A stretch of DNA of 64,000 nucleotides, from NCBI GenBank assembly GCA_002435755.1, contig DIYH01000040.1, forward strand, positions 124,001-188,000. Direction: 5' to 3'. Below, piece by piece: positions 34,649-44,387 of the stretch. The DNA comes from Flammeovirgaceae bacterium UBA6059 (GTDB taxonomy: Bacteria; Bacteroidota; Bacteroidia; Cytophagales; Cyclobacteriaceae). The position numbers were made by a program, and so were the translations under genes. Every line of letters begins with the position of its first letter. The stretch's first letter is position 1. The notes beneath the pieces were generated by a model. That model did no database searches. It saw only the letters and a program-made list of their open reading frames with translations, and was not told the origin of the DNA.

Positions 34649-35029
34649 TTTGGGGGATTTTAGATGTTAAACAGATACCCGATCATCGACCCTTAACCGC
34701 CTACTTAAAAAGGTGTTAAGAAGTTACTTAACTGATGATGAGTTGAGGAAACCGGAGGTTGAATTTAGCTTTGAAACATCTAATAAAGAGACAGTAATGC
34801 AACACTGTGATGCCGTTGAAAAGAGTGTTAATATTATTTAGAATGATGCTAAATAAGCTATCGAATAAAATTTCCTTATAGGACAAGGAATGGTTTTGGA
34901 TCGGAGTACCTAAAATTGGCCTCTAAGTGGCGTACAGGCCGAATTGTTGTGTCAAATATCTTTTTTGATGTTATGGGTTCGGGTATTAGATTTGTAGCCG
35001 TCTTGAACAGGAATACCTAAACTGAAGAA
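34649..35029. other. 381-nt divergent regulatory region between the TonB receptor and act operon
   Basis: Both flanking genes are transcribed away from this space. It contains the act operon promoter (34964-34994) and an 8-bp inverted repeat TTATTTAG/CTAAATAA (34834-34841, 34849-34856) of unknown role. No convincing coding frame or RNA gene is seen. Confidence 0.65.
34964..34994 (+). promoter_or_regulatory. Bacteroidota-type promoter of the act/cox operon
   Basis: TTTG (34964-34967), a 19-nt spacer, then TAGATTTG (34987-34994). This fits the housekeeping Bacteroidota consensus TTTG/TAnnTTTG in both boxes and spacing. Transcription would start near 35001, giving a leader of about 30 nt before the first act gene. 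Confidence 0.72.
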
Positions 35030-36322
35030 ATGTCGATCAACCGATTAAAATTCAACCACCATCTTTTCTGCCAATTCCTACTGACTCTTTCGCTGATTTC
35101 ATTCATCTCTTTCGGCTCTTTAGCTCAAGAAGATGCTGCAGCACCAGAAGCTACAGATGCCGGTCTTGATCCTGCGCTAGTCTCTGCCGGAGAGTCTTTG
35201 TTTAATGGAAACTGTACTGTTTGTCATGCCATCAATGAGAAGGTTATTGGACCTGCACTACGAGATGCGCATGAGAGACAAAGTGAAGAATGGATTAAGG
35301 CTTTTATAAAAAACTCATCAAAGGTAATTGCCAGTGGCGATGAATACGCCGTTGCTTTATACAATGAATATAACCAGACGCAAATGACAGCATTTGCGTT
35401 TTCTGATGATGAGCTAAACTCAATTATTGCTTACATCAAGTCTGAGTCGGCTAAGCCAATTGAAGCTGCTGTGGCAACTACTACTTCTGCAGATGGTGAG
35501 GCAGTATCCGCAAGTAGTGGAGTGGCCGGTGAATACATCACAGCTATTTTGATAGGCTTTGTGGTTGTACTGATTCTGATACTTATAGTTCTTTTCCTTA
35601 TCATCTCAGTACTAACAAAGTATCTCAAAGAGAACAAGGAATTAGATGAGGAGGAGCGTGATCTAGTTGGTCAGGAATTCAGTATCGGCCAATTAGCCAA
35701 GAGCAATGCTTTCCTGGGTTTTGTCACTTTCTTCTTTCTGGCAATTGTATTGAAGTCGGCGATTGATGGATTATTCACGGTAGGGGTCCAGCAAGGGTAT
35801 CAACCTAAGCAGCCTATTGCTTTTTCGCATCAACTGCATGCCGGGCAATATGAAATAGAATGTGTCTACTGTCATACGGGTGTCAACAAAGCTAAATCAG
35901 CTAATATCCCTTCAGTTAACATATGTATGAATTGCCACTCTGCAATTCAAAACGTAGGAGGCCAAACAGGTATGTCTCCTGAAATACAGAAAATATATGA
36001 TGCGGCTGAATCAGGTGTACCTATAGAATGGGTGCGTGTGCATAACCTCCCTGATCTGGCGTATTTCAACCACTCGCAACACGTGAAGGTGGGTGGCATA
36101 GAATGCCAAACTTGCCATGGCCCAATTGAAGAAATGGCGGTTGTCTATCAATATTCTGATTTGACCATGGGATGGTGTATCAACTGTCATAGAGAAACAG
36201 AAGTCAATGCCAAAGGCAATGAATACTATACAAAGTTGGTAGAACTGCACGACCAGACCAGCAAGAATCCATTGAAGGTCCAGGATATCGGCGGCCTTGA
36301 GTGTTCAAAATGCCATTATTAG
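35030..36322 (+). CDS. actA: ActA: multiheme cytochrome c of alternative complex III, with extra N-terminal heme domain
   Basis: The 430-residue protein has a signal sequence (1-32) and a monoheme cytochrome c domain (CTVCH at 62-66) in the N-terminal third. Two membrane helices follow (about 170-195, 228-246). The C-terminal pentaheme region has CxxCH at 278-282, 299-303, 359-363, 383-387 and 425-429, so six heme sites in all. ActA carries electrons within the quinol:cytochrome c oxidoreductase (alternative complex III), which replaces the bc1 complex. It is the first gene of the long respiratory operon. Hemes would be attached in the periplasm. Confidence 0.93.
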   Translation: MSINRLKFNHHLFCQFLLTLSLISFISFGSLAQEDAAAPEATDAGLDPALVSAGESLFNGNCTVCHAINEKVIGPALRDAHERQSEEWIKAFIKNSSKVIASGDEYAVALYNEYNQTQMTAFAFSDDELNSIIAYIKSESAKPIEAAVATTTSADGEAVSASSGVAGEYITAILIGFVVVLILILIVLFLIISVLTKYLKENKELDEEERDLVGQEFSIGQLAKSNAFLGFVTFFFLAIVLKSAIDGLFTVGVQQGYQPKQPIAFSHQLHAGQYEIECVYCHTGVNKAKSANIPSVNICMNCHSAIQNVGGQTGMSPEIQKIYDAAESGVPIEWVRVHNLPDLAYFNHSQHVKVGGIECQTCHGPIEEMAVVYQYSDLTMGWCINCHRETEVNAKGNEYYTKLVELHDQTSKNPLKVQDIGGLECSKCHY

Positions 36323-36351
36323 TAAAACCTGACTGACTACATTCGAGTAAA

Positions 36352-39300
36352 ATGAGCGAAACCAAAAAGACATATTGGAAAGGTTTAGAGCAGCTTACCA
36401 ATAATCCGGAATTTGTAAAGAATTCAGAAGGTGAGTTTCCGGAGTTCTTACCCATCAGTGGTGATGAAGAAAATGGTCCTAATAGAAGGGACTTTTTAAA
36501 GGTGATGGGATTTGGTGTAGCGGCAGCTTCTCTTGCTGCTTGCGAAGCACCGGTCAGAAAGGCAATTCCATACCTTAATAAGCCAGTTGATGTTGACCCA
36601 AGCGTTCCAAACTATTACGCTTCTACATTCATTAGCGGCAGTGATTATTGCAGCGTAGTTGTCAAGACCAGAGAAGGTCGCCCTATTAAGGTAGAGGGTA
36701 ACACCATGTCACCCGTAAGTGGTGGTGGTACATCTGCTCAGGTTGAAGCTTCTGTGCTTTCACTCTATGATGAGCAGCGCCTGCAAACACCTATGATCAA
36801 TGGTAGTGCCAGCACTTGGGATGAAGTTGACTCAGCTGTTACGAAGCAACTTGGTTCTTTGGGAGGCAGACTGGTGGTTGTGAGTAATTCTGTTTTTAGC
36901 CCATCAACTCAGAAAGCACTTGATTTATTTCTGACGAAATACAATGCTGAGCACGTTCAGTACGATCAAGTATCCTTCCACGGAATGTTGGCAGCTAACG
37001 AGAAATCATTTGGTACTCGGGCTATTCCGTTTTATGATTTTAGCAAAGCTAAAACGATTGTCTCCTTCGATGCAGATTTCTTAGGTGGATGGTTAAATCA
37101 TACGCTTTTCAATAAGCAATTTGCTGAGACAAGAAGACTCAGCGATAAGAAAAAAGATATGTCCAGGTTGTATTCATTTGAATCCAACTTGTCTCTAACT
37201 GGTGCAAATGCAGATTATCGTACGCCTATTCGCCCTTCACAAGAAGGACTATTTGTAGCTAATCTGTACAACTTAATTGCAGCTAAGGCTGGTGCTCCAG
37301 CCATAAGTGCTGCCAAAGTGGATAGTCCAAGACTTACGATGGCTGCAGAAGACTTATGGAAATCTAAGGCTAGTTCTCTAGTGGTCTCCGGGTCAAATGA
37401 TGAAGCGGTCCAGGCCATTGTCAACGGCATTAATAACTTGCTGGGAGCCTATGGAGAGACAATCGATTGGTCAGCAACTTACAATACCCGGAAAGGTGAT
37501 GATGCTAAGATGGCCAAGCTTGTTAATGACGTTTCGAAAGGTAGCGTTACAGGTGTCATCTTCTACAATTGTAACCCTGTGTACGATCATGCTATGGGTG
37601 CACAGTTAGGTGAAGCCTTGGGCAGCTTGAAATTCAGCTTGTCAACTTCTGACAGATTGGATGAGACTAGCGCCAGTGTTGGAATCATTGCTCCGGACCA
37701 CCACTACTTAGAAAGCTGGAATGACGCTGAGCCAGTTAAAGGCCATTTAAGCCTTTCTCAACCTACTATATCTAACCTGTTTAATACTCGTCAGGCTCAA
37801 TCAAGTTTCTTGACCTGGGCAGATGAGGAGGCCGATTACTTTGAGTTTGTCAAGTCTAACTGGGCTGAGTGGTATTTCGCTAATCAGTCAGAGCAGGCTG
37901 ATTTGCAGATGTTCTGGGACCAATGCCTGCATGATGGTGTATATACAGTGCCGTCAGAAGAGGTGGCTGAGAGCCCTGTGTTTGCAGGAGACCTGAATGC
38001 AGCCGCTTCCAGCGTGTCCGGGACTTACTCGGCCGATGGTAGTGGAACTGAATTGATACTCTACGCAAATGCTTCTGTATCAAACGGTATCCAGGCTAAT
38101 AACCCGTGGCTTCAGGAGATGTCTGATCCTATTACAAAGGCTTGCTGGGACAACTACCTAACAGTATCACCAAGTTACGCTTCTGAGATAGGGTTGAATC
38201 CAGGTGATATGACCACCCAAAAAGTGAATGTCTCTGTGGGAGGAAAAACAGTCTCTGTGCCAGCATTGATCCAGCCCGGACAAGCTAGAGGCACGGTAGG
38301 CTTAGCACTTGGATACGGGCGCACTAAAGCTGGAAAAGTAGCTAATGGTGTAGGAGCCAATGCTTACCCTATGGCAGACTACAGCAAAGGATACCAGAAT
38401 CTAAAACTTGTAGGTGTTACCGTTGAGAACACCGGAGAATCTTATCGTGTAGCACAAACTCAGACAAGCCAGACTGTAATGCAACGTGGTAACGTAATCC
38501 AGGAAACGGTACTAAGCAAATATCAAGATAACCCTTACGAAGGCAGGGAAATGCCTCAGATCTATACTTCAGAAGGATTTAAGAAGCCTGGTGCTATCAC
38601 GCTCTGGAGTGGTCATGAGTATCCTAATCACCATTGGGGAATGGCAATTGATCTCAACTCATGCACCGGATGTGGCGCATGTACTATAGCCTGTCAAGCT
38701 GAGAACAATATTCCGGTAGTAGGAAAACAAGAGGTGCTCAACAGGAGGGAAATGACCTGGTTGCGCATAGATAGATATTACAGTAGCAATACTGATCTTG
38801 TTGAGAATGCAGTAGGTGCCTTAGCCAAGAACGCTGCAATGGAAGTAGCGGCTGATAATCCGGAGGTTACTTTCCAGCCTATGATGTGTCAGCAGTGTAA
38901 CAACGCACCATGTGAGACGGTATGTCCTGTGGCGGCTACAACACACAGCTCTGAGGGCCTCAACCAAATGACTTATAACAGGTGTATAGGTACGAGATAT
39001 TGTGCTAACAACTGTCCTTATAAAGTAAGAAGGTTCAACTGGTTTAAATACCATGACAATTCGGAGTTCGCAGATAACACATCAATGAACAATGATCTTG
39101 GTAAGATGGTGTTGAATCCTGATGTGACTGTAAGAGCACGAGGTGTGATGGAGAAATGCACGTTCTGCGTGCAACGCGTACAAGCTGGCAAACTTCAAGC
39201 GAAGAGGGAAGGACGTAGACCTGTGGATGGAGAGATCACTTCAGCTTGTTCTAAGGCTTGTCCATCTGAAGCCATTGTATTTGGTGATTTGAAAAACAAG

Positions 39301-39459
39301 GAGAGCCGAGTGGCGCAATTGCTGAAGTTGCAGTCTAACGACGAAGGAGAAGTAGAAGTAGGAGAACCAAGAGCATATCACGTACTCGAGGAGATCAGAG
39401 TTGATCCTAATGTTTGGTATTTTACCAAAATCAGAAACAAAGAGAAAACTGAAGCCTAA
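36352..39459 (+). CDS. actB: ActB: iron-sulfur/molybdopterin-like subunit of alternative complex III
   Basis: The 1035-residue protein carries an internally placed Tat-type signal (GPNRRDFLKVMGFGVAAAS, about residues 43-61, followed by LAAC). A molybdopterin oxidoreductase-like domain (about 65-740) follows; in this complex it is known to hold no Mo cofactor. The C-terminal part is a ferredoxin-like domain. The first cluster motif is Cys771, Cys774, Cys777, Cys781, with further sets in MMCQQCNNAPCETVCP, CIGTRYCANNCPYKVRRF and CTFCVQRV. The fused B1-B2 form is usual in Bacteroidota. It passes electrons to ActA/ActE on the periplasmic side. Confidence 0.94.
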   Translation: MSETKKTYWKGLEQLTNNPEFVKNSEGEFPEFLPISGDEENGPNRRDFLKVMGFGVAAASLAACEAPVRKAIPYLNKPVDVDPSVPNYYASTFISGSDYCSVVVKTREGRPIKVEGNTMSPVSGGGTSAQVEASVLSLYDEQRLQTPMINGSASTWDEVDSAVTKQLGSLGGRLVVVSNSVFSPSTQKALDLFLTKYNAEHVQYDQVSFHGMLAANEKSFGTRAIPFYDFSKAKTIVSFDADFLGGWLNHTLFNKQFAETRRLSDKKKDMSRLYSFESNLSLTGANADYRTPIRPSQEGLFVANLYNLIAAKAGAPAISAAKVDSPRLTMAAEDLWKSKASSLVVSGSNDEAVQAIVNGINNLLGAYGETIDWSATYNTRKGDDAKMAKLVNDVSKGSVTGVIFYNCNPVYDHAMGAQLGEALGSLKFSLSTSDRLDETSASVGIIAPDHHYLESWNDAEPVKGHLSLSQPTISNLFNTRQAQSSFLTWADEEADYFEFVKSNWAEWYFANQSEQADLQMFWDQCLHDGVYTVPSEEVAESPVFAGDLNAAASSVSGTYSADGSGTELILYANASVSNGIQANNPWLQEMSDPITKACWDNYLTVSPSYASEIGLNPGDMTTQKVNVSVGGKTVSVPALIQPGQARGTVGLALGYGRTKAGKVANGVGANAYPMADYSKGYQNLKLVGVTVENTGESYRVAQTQTSQTVMQRGNVIQETVLSKYQDNPYEGREMPQIYTSEGFKKPGAITLWSGHEYPNHHWGMAIDLNSCTGCGACTIACQAENNIPVVGKQEVLNRREMTWLRIDRYYSSNTDLVENAVGALAKNAAMEVAADNPEVTFQPMMCQQCNNAPCETVCPVAATTHSSEGLNQMTYNRCIGTRYCANNCPYKVRRFNWFKYHDNSEFADNTSMNNDLGKMVLNPDVTVRARGVMEKCTFCVQRVQAGKLQAKREGRRPVDGEITSACSKACPSEAIVFGDLKNKESRVAQLLKLQSNDEGEVEVGEPRAYHVLEEIRVDPNVWYFTKIRNKEKTEA

Positions 39460-39469
39460 TTCATAGTAT

Positions 39470-40837
39470 ATGCACGCAGAATCGATTTTAAGAAAACCTT
39501 TAGTCACTGGCGGTAAGACTGTGCATGATGTCTCTGAAGACATCTGTAAGCGTGTCGAAGACGCACCGCCTATGTCATGGTTGTTAGCGATAGCAGTATC
39601 GCTTGGTGTGTTCACCATTGGCGCTTATGCTGTATGGCGCACGCTATGGGATGGAATAGGCATGTGGGGACTTAATAAGACCGTTGGCTGGGCCTGGGAT
39701 ATCACCAACTTCGTATGGTGGGTAGGTATTGGTCATGCAGGTACTTTGATCTCTGCGATTCTCTTGCTGTTCCGTCAGCGTTGGAGAATGTCCATCAATC
39801 GTGCGGCAGAAGCGATGACTATTTTTGCGGTTATTTGTGCTGCAATGTTCCCGGTATTGCACATGGGTCGACCATGGCTCGGCTTCTACTGGGCGTTACC
39901 TCTTCCTAATACTTTCGGCTCACTTTGGGTAAACTTCAATAGTCCTCTTCTTTGGGACGTTTTTGCGATCAGTACCTATTTCTCTGTATCACTCGTTTTC
40001 TGGTACATAGGTCTGATCCCTGATTTTGCAACCATCCGAGACCGAGCGACCAACAAGGTTTCAAAAGCAATTTACGGAGCTTTAAGTTTTGGGTGGGATG
40101 GTGCAGCGAAGACATGGTCACGCTATGAGACTGTTGCTCTCGTGCTTGCAGGTTTGGCTACTCCCCTGGTACTTTCTGTTCACACTATAGTATCCTTTGA
40201 CTTTGCGACTTCTGTGATTCCAGGGTGGCACACTACTATTTTCCCACCTTATTTTGTTGCAGGAGCGATTTTCTCTGGTTTCGCAATGGTATTGACACTG
40301 TTGCTCATTACCAGAAAGGTTTATAAACTGGAAGATTATATCACGATCCAGCATATCGAGCTGATGAACATTGTGATCATCATCACTGGATCGATCGTAG
40401 GTGTAGCCTACATTACTGAATTGTTTATAGCCTGGTACTCTGGTGTAGAGGCCGAGCAGTACGCATTCCTGAATAGGGTAAGCGGACCTTACTGGTGGGC
40501 TTACTGGTCGATGATGACATGTAATGTGATTTCACCTCAGCTATTCTGGGTCAAAAAGATAAGAACAAACCTTACTGCTACTTTCATCATCACGATTATC
40601 GTGAACATAGGAATGTGGTTTGAGCGATTTGTGATCATCGTAACCTCATTGCATAGGGATTATCTGCCCTCTAGCTGGGCAATGTTCTATCCGTCATGGG
40701 CAGATGTGGGGGTCTACTTATTCACGTTTGGCTTGTTCTTTACAGCATATCTGTTATTCTCTAAGTTCTTCCCTGTGATCAATATGGCAGAAGTAAAGAG
40801 TATTATTAAATCCACTGGAGAAAAAATCAAGGCTTAG
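39470..40837 (+). CDS. actC: ActC: NrfD-like quinol-oxidising membrane subunit
   Basis: The 455-residue integral membrane protein has about ten helices and typical NrfD/PsrC features (WWVGIGHAGTLISAILLLFRQRWR, PLLWDVFAISTYFSVSL, LVLSVHTIVSFDFA). In alternative complex III, ActC holds a quinol site and may conduct protons. The gene begins 11 nt after actB and is followed after 2 nt by actD. Confidence 0.94.
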   Translation: MHAESILRKPLVTGGKTVHDVSEDICKRVEDAPPMSWLLAIAVSLGVFTIGAYAVWRTLWDGIGMWGLNKTVGWAWDITNFVWWVGIGHAGTLISAILLLFRQRWRMSINRAAEAMTIFAVICAAMFPVLHMGRPWLGFYWALPLPNTFGSLWVNFNSPLLWDVFAISTYFSVSLVFWYIGLIPDFATIRDRATNKVSKAIYGALSFGWDGAAKTWSRYETVALVLAGLATPLVLSVHTIVSFDFATSVIPGWHTTIFPPYFVAGAIFSGFAMVLTLLLITRKVYKLEDYITIQHIELMNIVIIITGSIVGVAYITELFIAWYSGVEAEQYAFLNRVSGPYWWAYWSMMTCNVISPQLFWVKKIRTNLTATFIITIIVNIGMWFERFVIIVTSLHRDYLPSSWAMFYPSWADVGVYLFTFGLFFTAYLLFSKFFPVINMAEVKSIIKSTGEKIKA

Positions 40838-40839
40838 TC

Positions 40840-41367
40840 ATGGAGAACGGTAAAAACTTTGTGGTCGGTATTTTTGATGATGAGGATATTCTACTGAAGG
40901 GTATCAAATCTGTACGGCAGGCCGGTGTAAAGATTCATGAAGTGTATTCTCCATTTCCTGTACATGGAATTGAAGATGCGCTAGGTTACAACAGATCTAG
41001 ACTATCTATAGTGGCATTCTTGTTTGGCCTGACAGGTACAAGTTTGGCGCTTATCATGCAAATAGGTATGATGGGTGTAGATTGGCCGATGATCATTGGA
41101 GGCAAGGATCACATAGCTCTTCCTGCTTTCATACCTGTGACTTTTGAGCTAACAGTTTTGCTAGCTGCATTTGGTATGGTAGGTACTTTTCTTGTGATCA
41201 GCAACCTTAAGCCATGGGCTAAGCCTGTACAGTTTGACATTCGATCTACAGACGATAAGCATGTAATGGCTATCGATCTTGGCAAGAACAAAATTGACAG
41301 GGCTGCTATTGAAAGTGCCTTGAAGGCGTCTGGTGCCTCTGAGGTGAACGAAAAAAACTTTGATTAA
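40840..41367 (+). CDS. actD: ActD: DUF3341 subunit of alternative complex III
   Basis: The 175-residue DUF3341 protein has an N-terminal cytoplasmic part (VVGIFDDEDILLKGIKSVRQAGVKIHEVYSPFPVHGIE) and two helices (about 60-85, 104-127). In solved complexes ActD binds ActC from the cytoplasmic side. Position and length are standard. Confidence 0.93.
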   Translation: MENGKNFVVGIFDDEDILLKGIKSVRQAGVKIHEVYSPFPVHGIEDALGYNRSRLSIVAFLFGLTGTSLALIMQIGMMGVDWPMIIGGKDHIALPAFIPVTFELTVLLAAFGMVGTFLVISNLKPWAKPVQFDIRSTDDKHVMAIDLGKNKIDRAAIESALKASGASEVNEKNFD

Positions 41368-41379
41368 GAATACAAAACA

Positions 41380-42003
41380 ATGATAAGACGAACACTGTAT
41401 TCTGGAGTACTTTCCATGCTGGCGGCAGGGTTGTTGCTGTCATGCGCCGCGAAAAATGACTTTCCCGGCCTGGAATATTCTCCTCAAATGTATCATTCCA
41501 CTCCATATGAGCCTCTTACCCAGATCAAAGATGAGGACCAGGGTAACTGGTTAGACTCAAATGATGAAGATGCCCATGGTGAGTTTTACAACTCGAATCC
41601 ATATAACAATTTTGACATGACGATGCGTGAACCCGCTGCTAATACTGTTAAGCGCGGTTCATACCTACCTTATCGCATCCCAAAAGATAGCTTGGAGCTT
41701 GCAGCTCAATTGATGGTCAATCCCTTCGATTCGACAGCAGCAGTGCTCGCTGAAGGCAAAGTACTGTATAACAGCTATTGTATTCACTGTCATGGCAGCA
41801 AGGGGATGGGAGATGGCACTGTAGGAAAGGTTTACAAAGGTGTAACGCCTTATAACTCCAGAGCTGTAAAGGACAAACCAGGTGGTCATATCTTTCATGT
41901 GATCACGCATGGTAAAGGCCGTATGGGTGCACATGGTTCTCAAGTGAGTGTAGAGGACCGATGGAAAATAGTTAGATACGTACAAACGCTTCAAAACCAG
42001 TAA
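41380..42003 (+). CDS. actE: ActE: monoheme cytochrome c lipoprotein
   Basis: The 207-residue protein has a lipobox (GLLLSCAAK, Cys22) and one CxxCH heme site (CIHCH, 134-138) within a class I cytochrome fold; the probable axial Met is in KGRMGAHGSQ. It is the membrane-anchored exit cytochrome of the Act complex, likely handing electrons to the oxidase encoded downstream. Confidence 0.93.
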   Translation: MIRRTLYSGVLSMLAAGLLLSCAAKNDFPGLEYSPQMYHSTPYEPLTQIKDEDQGNWLDSNDEDAHGEFYNSNPYNNFDMTMREPAANTVKRGSYLPYRIPKDSLELAAQLMVNPFDSTAAVLAEGKVLYNSYCIHCHGSKGMGDGTVGKVYKGVTPYNSRAVKDKPGGHIFHVITHGKGRMGAHGSQVSVEDRWKIVRYVQTLQNQ

Positions 42004-42006
42004 GCC

Positions 42007-43287
42007 ATGATTGAAGAGAACTTTGATTTTTCAGCTGCAGCAAAGAAGAAGATATTCGCCTATCTGGGAATAGGTGTTCTTTTGATGGTCGTTGGCATAT
42101 TCATGGTAATGAACGGAGGACACGGCCATGAGGCTGGCGGACATGCAGAAGAGGGCGGACACGCTTTTAACTGGATGCAACGGGTGTGGGTGAACCTATG
42201 GATCAACAATGTTTATTTCACCGGACTTGCGGTCATAGGTGTCTTTTTTGTCGCGATACAATATGTATCTCAGGCAGGCTGGTCAGCAGGTATCATCAGA
42301 ATACCTCAGTCATTTGGTTTTTGGTTGCCAATAGGAGGTATATTGATGTTGGCGACTTTTTTGGTAGCTAATCATGATTTGTTTCACTGGACACATCACA
42401 GCCTTTATGAAGAAGGTGGGGCTGAGTTCGACGAAATCATCAATGGTAAGAAGGGCTTTTTCTACTGGCCGCTTCACGAACACCCGTCATTCCCGATATT
42501 CTATGTAGCCAGAATGGTCATCTTTTTCGGTGTTTGGTATTGGTTGTTTACAGCTATACGTAAGGAGTCGCTTAAGGAGGATATGGAAGGTGGTACTGAT
42601 CAGTGGAGAAAGATGTTCAGGCTGTCAGCGATCTTCTTAGTGTTTTTTGCAGTGTCTTCTTCGGTTTCGGCTTGGGACTGGGTAATGTCAATTGATACTC
42701 ACTGGTTCAGTACTATGTTTGGATGGTATGTTTTTGCGTCCTGGTGGGTAGCGGGTCTAGCGTTAATTACTTATATAGTGGTTCTTTTGAGAGATAGTGG
42801 GTATTTATCTTTCGTCAACTCTAGTGTGCTCCATGATTTGGGCAAGTTTGTTTTTGCCTTTAGCATATTCTGGACGTACATCTGGTTCTCGCAGTTTCTT
42901 CTGATCTATTATGCGAACATTCCTGAGGAGACGATCTATTTCGTAGAGAGATTATCCAGCGATAAATATGCCCCTGTATTTTTTGTCAATCTTATTCTTA
43001 ACTTTTTCTTTCCATTCTTAGTTCTGATGACCAGAGCTAGCAAGAGACACGAGCGATTTTTGAAGATCGTATGTCCGATCATCATTTTCGGTCACTGGAT
43101 GGACTTTTATCTGATGATCACTCCGGGAACGCTAAAGGAAAATGGTGGCTTTGGGTTACTAGAAATAGGAATGCTGATGGTGTTTGCTTCATTGTTTGTT
43201 TTTGTTGCTTTGAGCAATTTGGCCAAAGCACCTCTTGTTGCGAAGAACCATCCTATGTTGGAGGAAAGTGTACATCATAATATTTAA
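42007..43287 (+). CDS. actF: ActF: NrfD-like second membrane subunit
   Basis: The 426-residue integral membrane protein has about ten helices and resembles ActC in architecture (SWWVAGLALITYIVVLL, FWTYIWFSQFLLIYYANIPEET). It completes the actABCDEF set. A histidine-rich stretch (GGHGHEAGGHAEEGGHAF, about 38-55) follows the first helix and may bind metal. That histidine loop is an observation only. Confidence 0.92.
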   Translation: MIEENFDFSAAAKKKIFAYLGIGVLLMVVGIFMVMNGGHGHEAGGHAEEGGHAFNWMQRVWVNLWINNVYFTGLAVIGVFFVAIQYVSQAGWSAGIIRIPQSFGFWLPIGGILMLATFLVANHDLFHWTHHSLYEEGGAEFDEIINGKKGFFYWPLHEHPSFPIFYVARMVIFFGVWYWLFTAIRKESLKEDMEGGTDQWRKMFRLSAIFLVFFAVSSSVSAWDWVMSIDTHWFSTMFGWYVFASWWVAGLALITYIVVLLRDSGYLSFVNSSVLHDLGKFVFAFSIFWTYIWFSQFLLIYYANIPEETIYFVERLSSDKYAPVFFVNLILNFFFPFLVLMTRASKRHERFLKIVCPIIIFGHWMDFYLMITPGTLKENGGFGLLEIGMLMVFASLFVFVALSNLAKAPLVAKNHPMLEESVHHNI

Positions 43288-43312
43288 GAGCTAACTTTAG
43301 TAAATTAATCAT

Positions 43313-44341
43313 ATGCTAAGTCTTGTAATTTGGATTTCGGTAATACTGGTGGCGGTCATTTTGTTCACCATCTACAGGGTTTATACCCTCGTACAGGTGG
43401 CCAAAGGCAAACAAGACACTCGTGATGAAAATAATACGACGTGGAACGCTACAATGGGAATGATATTCCTGATAGGTGGCATTATTGCTTTCTTCTGGTA
43501 CTCTACCAAGGAGTTCGATAACTACACCTTACCTGTAGCATCAGATCATGGGGTCATTACCGACAATCTTTTCTGGATAACCATGGCGGTGACAGTGTTT
43601 GTATTCGTGGTAACCCAAATCTTATTATTCTATTTCCCTTACAAGTATCAGTACAGAGAAAGTAATACAGCCTCTTTTTACCCACACAATAATAAGTTGG
43701 AGGTACTTTGGACGATTGTCCCAGCAGTAGTATTGACACTGTTGATAGGGTCCGGATTGAAGGCATGGTGGGATATCACGGACGAAGCTCCTCAAGATGC
43801 GGAAGTAGTAGAGATTGTTGGTTATCAGTTTGCATGGGCATCACGCTATCCCGGTAAGGACAAGCAGCTTGGTGATGCTGATTACAAGCTCATTGATGTG
43901 GATAATCAGATGGGAATGGATTTTTCTGACAAATCAGCCTTTGATGACTTCCTTCCCAGAGAGATCCACATTCCGAAGGGTAAACCGGTATTATTTAAGA
44001 TCAAGGCGAGGGACGTGATCCATAGCGTATATGCACCTCACTTCAGGATGCAGATGAACGCTGTACCTGGTATGCCAACACAGTTTTGGTTTGTACCTAA
44101 TAAGTCTACGGAAGATATGAGGGTAGAATTGGGTAATCCTGATTTTAATTATGAGCTCGTTTGTAACAAGATCTGTGGCAAGGGACATTTCGCCATGAGA
44201 TATCTCATTGTAGTGGACGAGCCAGAGGATTACCAGAAGTGGTATGCCGAGCAAGAGCCTTGGTTATCACAAAATCCTGATTATTTGGCTAATGTTCCGG
44301 ATAATCTAAAAGAAGTAGCGATGATTTCTGCTGGAATGTAA
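43313..44341 (+). CDS. coxB: Cytochrome c oxidase subunit II
   Basis: The 342-residue protein has three N-terminal helices rather than two (about 4-22, 45-63, 85-108), then a further helix near 140-158 and the CuA cupredoxin domain. CuA ligands are His237, Cys284, Cys288, His292 and Met295 (CNKICGKGHFAM), with the bridging Glu/Ile position occupied by Ile. It has no fused cytochrome c domain, so electrons must come from ActA/ActE or a soluble cytochrome. Confidence 0.94.
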   Translation: MLSLVIWISVILVAVILFTIYRVYTLVQVAKGKQDTRDENNTTWNATMGMIFLIGGIIAFFWYSTKEFDNYTLPVASDHGVITDNLFWITMAVTVFVFVVTQILLFYFPYKYQYRESNTASFYPHNNKLEVLWTIVPAVVLTLLIGSGLKAWWDITDEAPQDAEVVEIVGYQFAWASRYPGKDKQLGDADYKLIDVDNQMGMDFSDKSAFDDFLPREIHIPKGKPVLFKIKARDVIHSVYAPHFRMQMNAVPGMPTQFWFVPNKSTEDMRVELGNPDFNYELVCNKICGKGHFAMRYLIVVDEPEDYQKWYAEQEPWLSQNPDYLANVPDNLKEVAMISAGM

Positions 44342-44387
44342 ACATCGTGAGTTGACACACTGTTGATCTAGAAAATTAAAGAATAAT

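Noticed and set aside
34834..34856. Inverted repeat TTATTTAG/CTAAATAA in the region before the act operon
   Set aside because: It lies over 100 nt from the promoter in AT-rich DNA and such 8-bp dyads arise easily there; kept only as a note in the intergenic entry.
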